Source: G963665495 sp963665495 (GTDB taxonomy: Bacteria; Desulfobacterota; Desulfovibrionia; Desulfovibrionales; Desulfovibrionaceae). Taken from it: a stretch of DNA of 64,000 nt. This document shows positions 59,503-64,000 of this stretch, piece by piece. The stretch spans positions 5,394,001 to 5,458,000 of the forward strand of contig OY762289.1 in the NCBI GenBank assembly GCA_963665495.1. The letters run 5' to 3'. Under the pieces are notes generated by a model. The model searched no databases and had not been told where the DNA came from. It saw only the letters and a program-made list of their open reading frames with translations. Made by a program: the position numbers and the translations under genes. Numbering within the stretch: the stretch's first letter is position 1; each line of letters opens with the position of its first letter.

Positions 59503-60912
59503 TCACTCCTTCTTGCCGAAAATGGCTTCCGGCCGGGTGGTGTCGCCGCCCGTGTTGGGGAAATCCGGATACCTGTAAGCCTTGGTATTGGTCTCTATCA
59601 GGTGGCGCGCTTCTTCCATGAAGTGGTTGTAGCGGTGCTTGCACTCGTAGAAACCATGCCACCAGGCATAGTCCGGGGCCATCATGGCGGAGCCCATGCG
59701 GGCGCGACGGCCTTCGTGGTGCCAGAGTTCGTAGAACTGCACTTCGAGGTTTTCGTCGAAGAATTTGCTCTTATCGAGCAGGCCTTTTTCGTAAAGCTCG
59801 TCCAGCATCTTCTTGGCGGGCTTGAAGTAGGCCTCGTTGTACTCCTCCACTGCCTTGTCCAGCTGGAGATAGTGGTCGTCTATCCAGGCCTGCCCGTGGC
59901 ACTGCTTGCAGACGTCCTTCATTTTGTCACGCTCGACGGCCCAGTCTGTGCCGGACGGGAAAGGCTTGAAGTCCTGCGGCCGGACCGTGAGAGGGGCCTG
60001 GGTTTCCCAGGAGAGACGCTCTGTCACGTCGTGGGTGGTGGGCTGCTTGCCCGATCCGGACATGTGGCAGGCCGCGCAGGTTGGCGCGCGGTAGTCCACG
60101 CCGGGAGTCCAGGCGCCGGGCGCGGAGTTGAAATTGTATTCCTGCACGAACGCATGGTAGATGTCGCCGTGCTTGGATTCGTTGAAAATCTCCATCTGCG
60201 GATGATCCGGGCCCAGGTGGCACTGGCCGCAGGTTTCGGGCTTGCGGGCTTCCATGACGGAAAAACGGTGGCGGGTGTGGCAGCTGGTGCAACTGCCCAG
60301 AGAGCCGTCGAAGTTCAATCTGCCTACGCCCACGTTGGGCCAGGTGGCGGGGTCGATTTTGCCGTCCTTCATTTTCAAAACCGTGCCGTGGCAATAGAAG
60401 CAGCCGGTCTTGCGTTCGTTGTCCGAGTTCATGCCCTGATTCAGCCAGGGATCCAGCTTCCAGATGATTTCGAGGGTGTTGGCGTGTTTGCTTTTGGCGT
60501 ATTGCTTGGCTTCGTCCGGATGGCAGCGCGAGCAGTCCTTGGGTGTGACGGCCGCGGCAACAGGCACGAAGTATTGTTTCTGTCCCATGGGCATATCGCC
60601 CATGGAGTAGTATTTTTCGTGATCAACGGAAATGTCCTGGTCGCCGGGTTCGGCCTGGTGGCAGTCCAGGCAGGTGATCCCGGCCGAGGCATGGCGGCTC
60701 ATGGCCCAGTCTGCGAAAATGCCCGGCGTTTCCTGTTTATGGCATTCGATGCAGGCCACCCCCTGGGGTGGTGTCGCACGGTCCATTCGCATTTCCCGTA
60801 CCTTGGGAAAGTTTTTCGCCTCGTTTTGGGATTCGGTCTGCGAACCGGCGGTGGCGGCCAGCAGCAACACAGCCAATAGTGCCCAGAAAACAACGTTCCA
60901 TTTGCGGCGCAT
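59503..60912 (-). CDS. haoA: Octahaem c-type cytochrome, hydroxylamine-oxidoreductase-like (epsilon-HAO type)
   Basis: The 469-residue protein has a Sec signal (about 1-24). I count eight CxxCH haem motifs in order: CIECH, CLDCH, CSRCH, CFYCH, CTSCH, CGQCH, CAACH and CKQCH. Spacing and the segment DYAWWHGFYECKHRYNHFME are typical of HAO-type octahaem proteins. There is no NrfA-type CxxCK. Epsilon-HAO proteins encoded next to a NapC/NrfH-type partner are thought to reduce nitrite or related nitrogen oxides to ammonium rather than oxidise hydroxylamine. The partner gene lies 11 bases upstream. Confidence 0.85.
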   Translation of the reverse strand: MRRKWNVVFWALLAVLLLAATAGSQTESQNEAKNFPKVREMRMDRATPPQGVACIECHKQETPGIFADWAMSRHASAGITCLDCHQAEPGDQDISVDHEKYYSMGDMPMGQKQYFVPVAAAVTPKDCSRCHPDEAKQYAKSKHANTLEIIWKLDPWLNQGMNSDNERKTGCFYCHGTVLKMKDGKIDPATWPNVGVGRLNFDGSLGSCTSCHTRHRFSVMEARKPETCGQCHLGPDHPQMEIFNESKHGDIYHAFVQEYNFNSAPGAWTPGVDYRAPTCAACHMSGSGKQPTTHDVTERLSWETQAPLTVRPQDFKPFPSGTDWAVERDKMKDVCKQCHGQAWIDDHYLQLDKAVEEYNEAYFKPAKKMLDELYEKGLLDKSKFFDENLEVQFYELWHHEGRRARMGSAMMAPDYAWWHGFYECKHRYNHFMEEARHLIETNTKAYRYPDFPNTGGDTTRPEAIFGKKE

Positions 60913-60923
60913 TCCATACCTCC

Positions 60924-61496
60924 TTAAATACCCAGGTTGGGCAGCCCCGCGCCACGGTAGGGCGCTTTGAACTGCTTGTAGTCATAGAATTGCCGGTCCG
61001 TATGCACCAGATTCCTGTGGCAGTCGGTGCACCGGTACTCCTGGCCTCCTGCGGCATACAGCACTTTGCGGTGCGCCAGCATGGCGCCGCGTTTGGCCGG
61101 CATGTGCAGCAGATTGCGATGGCATTTCATGCACTGGTCGTTCTTCATGGACGCCCAGATGCGTTCTTTCATGGCCTGGCGGTCGTAGTCCTCGGCCCCT
61201 CCCGTAAAATGGGCAAACACGTCTTTGATGCCGTGGACGGATTTGGCAAAGAAGAAATCATAGGTGTCATGGGGAGCGGGCAGGTGGCAGTCCATGCAGT
61301 CCGCCACAAAACCCTGTCCGTTGTTGACGTGGGTGGAAGTCTTCCAGGCAGTCACAGCGGGCCGGATCTCATGGCACAGGCCGCAGAACTCGGGCGTGGA
61401 TGTTCTGACCATGGTGTAATAGGCCATGCTGAAGAGCGGAAACGCGATCACCAGGCCGCACAACACCAAGAGAATCGACTTGGTTTTTCGTCCCAT
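60924..61496 (-). CDS. cycX: NapC/NrfH-family tetrahaem quinol dehydrogenase (CycX-like)
   Basis: The 190-residue protein has an N-terminal membrane anchor (about 8-28, LVLCGLVIAFPLFSMAYYTM) and four CxxCH motifs: CGLCH, CMDCH, CMKCH and CTDCH. The pattern TSTPEFCGLCHEIRPAVTAW after the anchor is the NapC/NirT/NrfH signature. It should take electrons from the quinol pool and pass them to the octahaem protein encoded immediately downstream; the two genes form an operon. Confidence 0.92.
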   Translation of the reverse strand: MGRKTKSILLVLCGLVIAFPLFSMAYYTMVRTSTPEFCGLCHEIRPAVTAWKTSTHVNNGQGFVADCMDCHLPAPHDTYDFFFAKSVHGIKDVFAHFTGGAEDYDRQAMKERIWASMKNDQCMKCHRNLLHMPAKRGAMLAHRKVLYAAGGQEYRCTDCHRNLVHTDRQFYDYKQFKAPYRGAGLPNLGI

Positions 61497-62014
61497 ACCG
61501 CCTCCTGTCCGCAGAACAGCCGCAAGGAAGCCTTGCTCCGGCCCTGCTTGGGTTAGGAGTAAAAAATGGATTGAGCGAATAATAGCAGGTTTGAGATAAA
61601 AATACAGTTTTTTTTAGGGAAAAACAGGTAAAAAAAGAACAGAAACACCGCGTGCAGCCGGTAAAGACAGGGAGAGGGGAAAATAGTCTTCGATCCGGTT
61701 GGCGGGTAATCAGCAGCAGGCCAAAAGAAGGGCCGAGAGAGGGGATATCTCGGCCCAGAGGCAGGAGGGATGATGCATTATGAAAAGCGAGTTGTGCACT
61801 CTCGCTGAAAAGTACCCTACGCAAGAAAGATTACGTAAGTATTGCATCCGGATTACACGCTTGTCATCTTTGCGAATGCGTCTGCGCTGCAGTATCCCCG
61901 GAAGGGAGTGCATTAAGCGTGTGTATTTTTATGATGATTTGCAAAAGGGCGTCTGAATATGCCCACAAAAGCGTGTCCGGAAAAACGGCTTTCAGGAGGG
62001 AAGCGGTCCGGCGT
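61497..62014. other. Intergenic region upstream of the cytochrome operon
   Basis: These 518 bases separate the cytochrome pair from the phosphatase gene on the same strand. They should contain the cytochrome promoter (AT-rich stretch about 61555-61640). A stem-loop GGGCCGAGA (61730-61738) with TCTCGGCCC (61748-61756) is present, possibly a terminator for the upstream gene pair. No further gene is supported. Confidence 0.55.
61730..61756 (-). terminator. Stem-loop between phosphatase and cytochrome operons
   Basis: GGGCCGAGA (61730-61738) and TCTCGGCCC (61748-61756) form a perfect 9-pair stem with a 9-base loop about 260 bases beyond the phosphatase stop. On the minus strand no T-run follows directly. 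Moderate support as a terminator. Confidence 0.45.
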
Positions 62015-63007
62015 TTATCTGGTCCCGGCCTGGGCCAGCAGTTTGAAAAAATACTCCACGTATTTTCCGGAAATCACCTCGCGCAACGGGAAAAACGGCG
62101 GGTCGTCCAGGGCGAATTCGGCTGTGAAAGCCAGAAAGATGTCCCGTGACAAAGCCTTGAGTACGGGTGCGGCCAGGCGGACGGCATGTTCGTCGCGAAT
62201 TGCCGCGGGCAGATCCCCCAGACGGCAGGCAACCGGGCGCTGGTCAAAGACTTCGCAGCGTTCGTCTTCCGAGAGCGGACACCAGGATGCGGCTTCGGGT
62301 TCGCGCGCCCGTGCCATGGCTTCAAAGCGTTCCTCGCTGCTGAGCATGGTGTTCATGACGTATTGCAGATGCACGGATTCGATGAAACTGAGCTGGATGT
62401 CGCCGCGGCAGCAGGTGGTGTTGTCGCGTCCGCAGCGCGGGGTTTCCTTGGGAATGGCCTCTTCCAGCAGCATCACCAGTCCTTTGAGGTCCTGAAAGAA
62501 TGAGCCCAGATCAACAGCCCGTTTGAATTCAAGGGTGGGCTCGCGGACAGTCAGACGGGGCTGGAGTTTGCCGTATTTGACCACCGTACGCCATTGCACG
62601 AAATTTGTGGGCTTGGAGCGCAGCGTTCGCAGTACGCGGTCCGCTTCCTTGCGGCTCAGACCGCGGCGCAGCAGATAGGAGTTGAGCACGGTGCCCGTAC
62701 GTCCGAGCCCGTGCCGGCAGTGGATCAGCACCTTTTTGCCCAGGTAGCGGGACTCGTCCAGCCAGTCCAGGGCCTTTTCCAGAGGCTCCAGTTTCGGCGC
62801 GTCTTCATCCTCAATGGGCAGGTAAAAGACCTCGAAGCCGTGTTCGGTTTCAATCTGGTGCAGGTCCGTGAATTCGGCGCAAAGGTTGAGGATGGCGTTG
62901 ACGCCCTGGGCCTTGAGGCTGTCCAGCTGCGCGTACGACATGGGAGCCGGACCAACAGCCAGGCTGTCCAGAGCCCAGGTCAACGGATAGGCTTGTTGCG
63001 CCGGCAT
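62015..63007 (-). CDS. Dual-specificity protein phosphatase fused to a YkgJ-type Cys-cluster domain
   Basis: The protein has 330 residues from the ATG at 63007, which overlaps the upstream gene's stop by one base (TGATG); a much longer upstream frame overlaps that gene out of frame and is rejected. Residues about 1-150 are a dual-specificity phosphatase with the active-site loop VLIHCRHGLGRTGTVLNSYL (Cys97, Arg103) and an Asp-bearing IEDEDAP loop. Residues about 180-330 have scattered conserved Cys (CGRDNTTCCRG, WCPLSEDERCEVF, VACRLG), the CxxCxxC-type metal-binding YkgJ pattern. Coupling to a PEP-synthase-like gene suggests that the phosphatase acts on that protein or its product. Confidence 0.8.
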   Translation of the reverse strand: MPAQQAYPLTWALDSLAVGPAPMSYAQLDSLKAQGVNAILNLCAEFTDLHQIETEHGFEVFYLPIEDEDAPKLEPLEKALDWLDESRYLGKKVLIHCRHGLGRTGTVLNSYLLRRGLSRKEADRVLRTLRSKPTNFVQWRTVVKYGKLQPRLTVREPTLEFKRAVDLGSFFQDLKGLVMLLEEAIPKETPRCGRDNTTCCRGDIQLSFIESVHLQYVMNTMLSSEERFEAMARAREPEAASWCPLSEDERCEVFDQRPVACRLGDLPAAIRDEHAVRLAAPVLKALSRDIFLAFTAEFALDDPPFFPLREVISGKYVEYFFKLLAQAGTR

Positions 63008-64000
63008 CAGCTGTTTTCCACCAGTTGCCGCGTGCTTTCCAGAAATTCTTCGGCCAGGTCCAGAGCCTCCTGCGTCCCCGTCAGAGAGATGTCCATGAGC
63101 CGCGACTTGGCTATGATTCGTCCGAGGAAATAGAGCCTGCGTTGCAGTACGGCTTCCTGGTCCGGCGGATGGGTCGCGTCGAGCATGTCCCCGGTGGTGT
63201 TGACGGCAAAGCCGTATTCCTCGAGCAGGCGGCGCAAAAACACCAGCCGCGCATAGCGCTGTTCCATGCTGCCCCCGCCGCCTTTGAAACGAAAATTGAT
63301 GTAGTTGGTCCGGTGGTTTTCGCCGCACAGGCAATCCAATACGGAGAAATGGTAGCCGAAGCGCAGCATCAGATGCAGGTAGTCCTCGCCCAGAATCACA
63401 TAACTGGCCAGGAATTTGGCGTCTTTGCTGAAAATGCCCGCGCTTACCGAGTCGAACTGCTCCCAATCGAGATGGTGCAGGTCGTCGGACCAGGGAATGT
63501 CCGGCGAGGTGAAGCCTTCCCAGAAGGACCACATGGACGCGTTGCGGATGTCGTCGGGGTTCAGCTCCTTTTTCTGGCGGGCCGCTTCGAACACGCCACC
63601 GCCCAGATCCAGCAGATAAAAAGCCACGGGCAGCTTGCAGGTCAGCTTCATGGCCCGTCCCAGGCCTCGTCCGCCTTTGTCCACCAGGGAGAACATCTCG
63701 GCCACTGCCTTTTCATGCGCAAAGCGCGTAACGTCGTGCAAGGATTTGCAGCTCTGCGGGGAAAAGGATTCGGAGGACGGATCCGTGAGGTTGAGTTCGG
63801 TCAGATAGCGGGCGATGCCTGCCAGACGTTCCAGAGCCGGACCGGTGAGCCGGGGCGTTTCCTGTTTTGTTCCCAACAGCGTGGCGTCTTTGCCCGCGAG
63901 CACCATCCCCCGCAGGGCGTCCACGGTGACTTCCGTATCTTCGGGAAGAATGCCGAAGGCGTTTTCCACGCCCGAGAGTACGGGCAGTCCGCGGGCCCGG
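63007..64000 (-). CDS. PEP-synthase/pyruvate-phosphate-dikinase-like protein, C-terminal part
   Basis: The frame is open to the right edge of the window, so only the last 330 residues are seen. It enters with RARGLPVLSGVENA and contains LPEDTEVTVDALRGMVLAGK, resembling the end of a PEP/pyruvate-binding mobile domain, where PPDK/PpsA-type proteins have the swivelling domain. The rest (about 80-330) is helical, with DVTRFAHEKAVAEMF and CLCGENHRTNYINFRFKGGG, and does not show the usual PEP-utilising barrel. The stop overlaps the phosphatase start, so the two genes are translationally coupled. Confidence 0.65.
   Translation of the reverse strand, partial: RARGLPVLSGVENAFGILPEDTEVTVDALRGMVLAGKDATLLGTKQETPRLTGPALERLAGIARYLTELNLTDPSSESFSPQSCKSLHDVTRFAHEKAVAEMFSLVDKGGRGLGRAMKLTCKLPVAFYLLDLGGGVFEAARQKKELNPDDIRNASMWSFWEGFTSPDIPWSDDLHHLDWEQFDSVSAGIFSKDAKFLASYVILGEDYLHLMLRFGYHFSVLDCLCGENHRTNYINFRFKGGGGSMEQRYARLVFLRRLLEEYGFAVNTTGDMLDATHPPDQEAVLQRRLYFLGRIIAKSRLMDISLTGTQEALDLAEEFLESTRQLVENS

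Noticed and set aside
63008..63532. Longer start for the phosphatase
   Set aside because: It overlaps the PEP-synthase-like gene in another frame and has Arg-rich, non-native composition.

Overview
The window is GC-rich chromosomal DNA that looks like a sulfate-reducer relative of the Desulfovibrionaceae. The evidence is a tmRNA (53774-54132, minus) whose tag ends ANNDYDYALAA, several TRAP transporters, multihaem cytochromes, ferredoxin-linked 2-oxoacid chemistry and Desulfovibrio-style gene content. The genus is an inference; no 16S gene or housekeeping marker is present.

Left part (1-14640). A DctPQM TRAP transporter (DctM cut by the window edge) is followed by an acetoin-dehydrogenase-type 2-oxoacid dehydrogenase operon on the minus strand (E1 alpha, E1 beta, E2, E3, plus a VOC protein). 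The operon has a textbook sigma-54 promoter (7931-7945). It is divergent from an AcoR-like sigma-54 activator, which is followed by a LipB homologue lacking both catalytic residues. A molybdopterin oxidoreductase and a divergent MarR regulator come next.

Centre (14737-40788). An IclR-larC-larB operon faces a long catabolic operon. That operon encodes a ferredoxin/BFD-like protein, a divergent LarA-type nickel-pincer-cofactor racemase candidate, a fused NadC-like/MoCF-domain protein, the lower meta-cleavage trio (hydratase, acylating acetaldehyde dehydrogenase, aldolase), ADP-forming acyl-CoA synthetase alpha and beta, a phenylglyoxylate-type (gamma-delta, alpha, FAD, beta) 2-oxoacid oxidoreductase, a TAXI-TRAP transporter and two hydroxyacid dehydrogenases. 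The operon ends at a strong terminator. Together these suggest import, stereo-inversion and oxidation of a 2-hydroxy acid, cleavage to pyruvate and acetaldehyde and/or oxidative decarboxylation to acyl-CoA, and ATP recovery by the acyl-CoA synthetase. A chemoreceptor and a UbiD decarboxylase follow.

Right part (40970-64000). Small genes and a group II intron fragment lead to an exported alpha/beta-hydrolase pair (one carrying a tautomerase-like domain), a lipoprotein and a 7TMR-DISM sensor. An AT-richer remnant island (about 50.1-53.77 kb) lies against the 3' end of ssrA. It holds a caspase-like peptidase, ParDE, orphan antitoxins and a frameshifted phosphoesterase, flanked by degenerate att-like repeats. 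Beyond ssrA are a divergent two-component pair, an NHL-repeat gene split by an ISL3 element with a perfect 8-bp target duplication, an octahaem HAO-like cytochrome with its NrfH/NapC-type partner, and a dual-specificity phosphatase/YkgJ fusion coupled to a PEP-synthase-like protein cut by the window edge.
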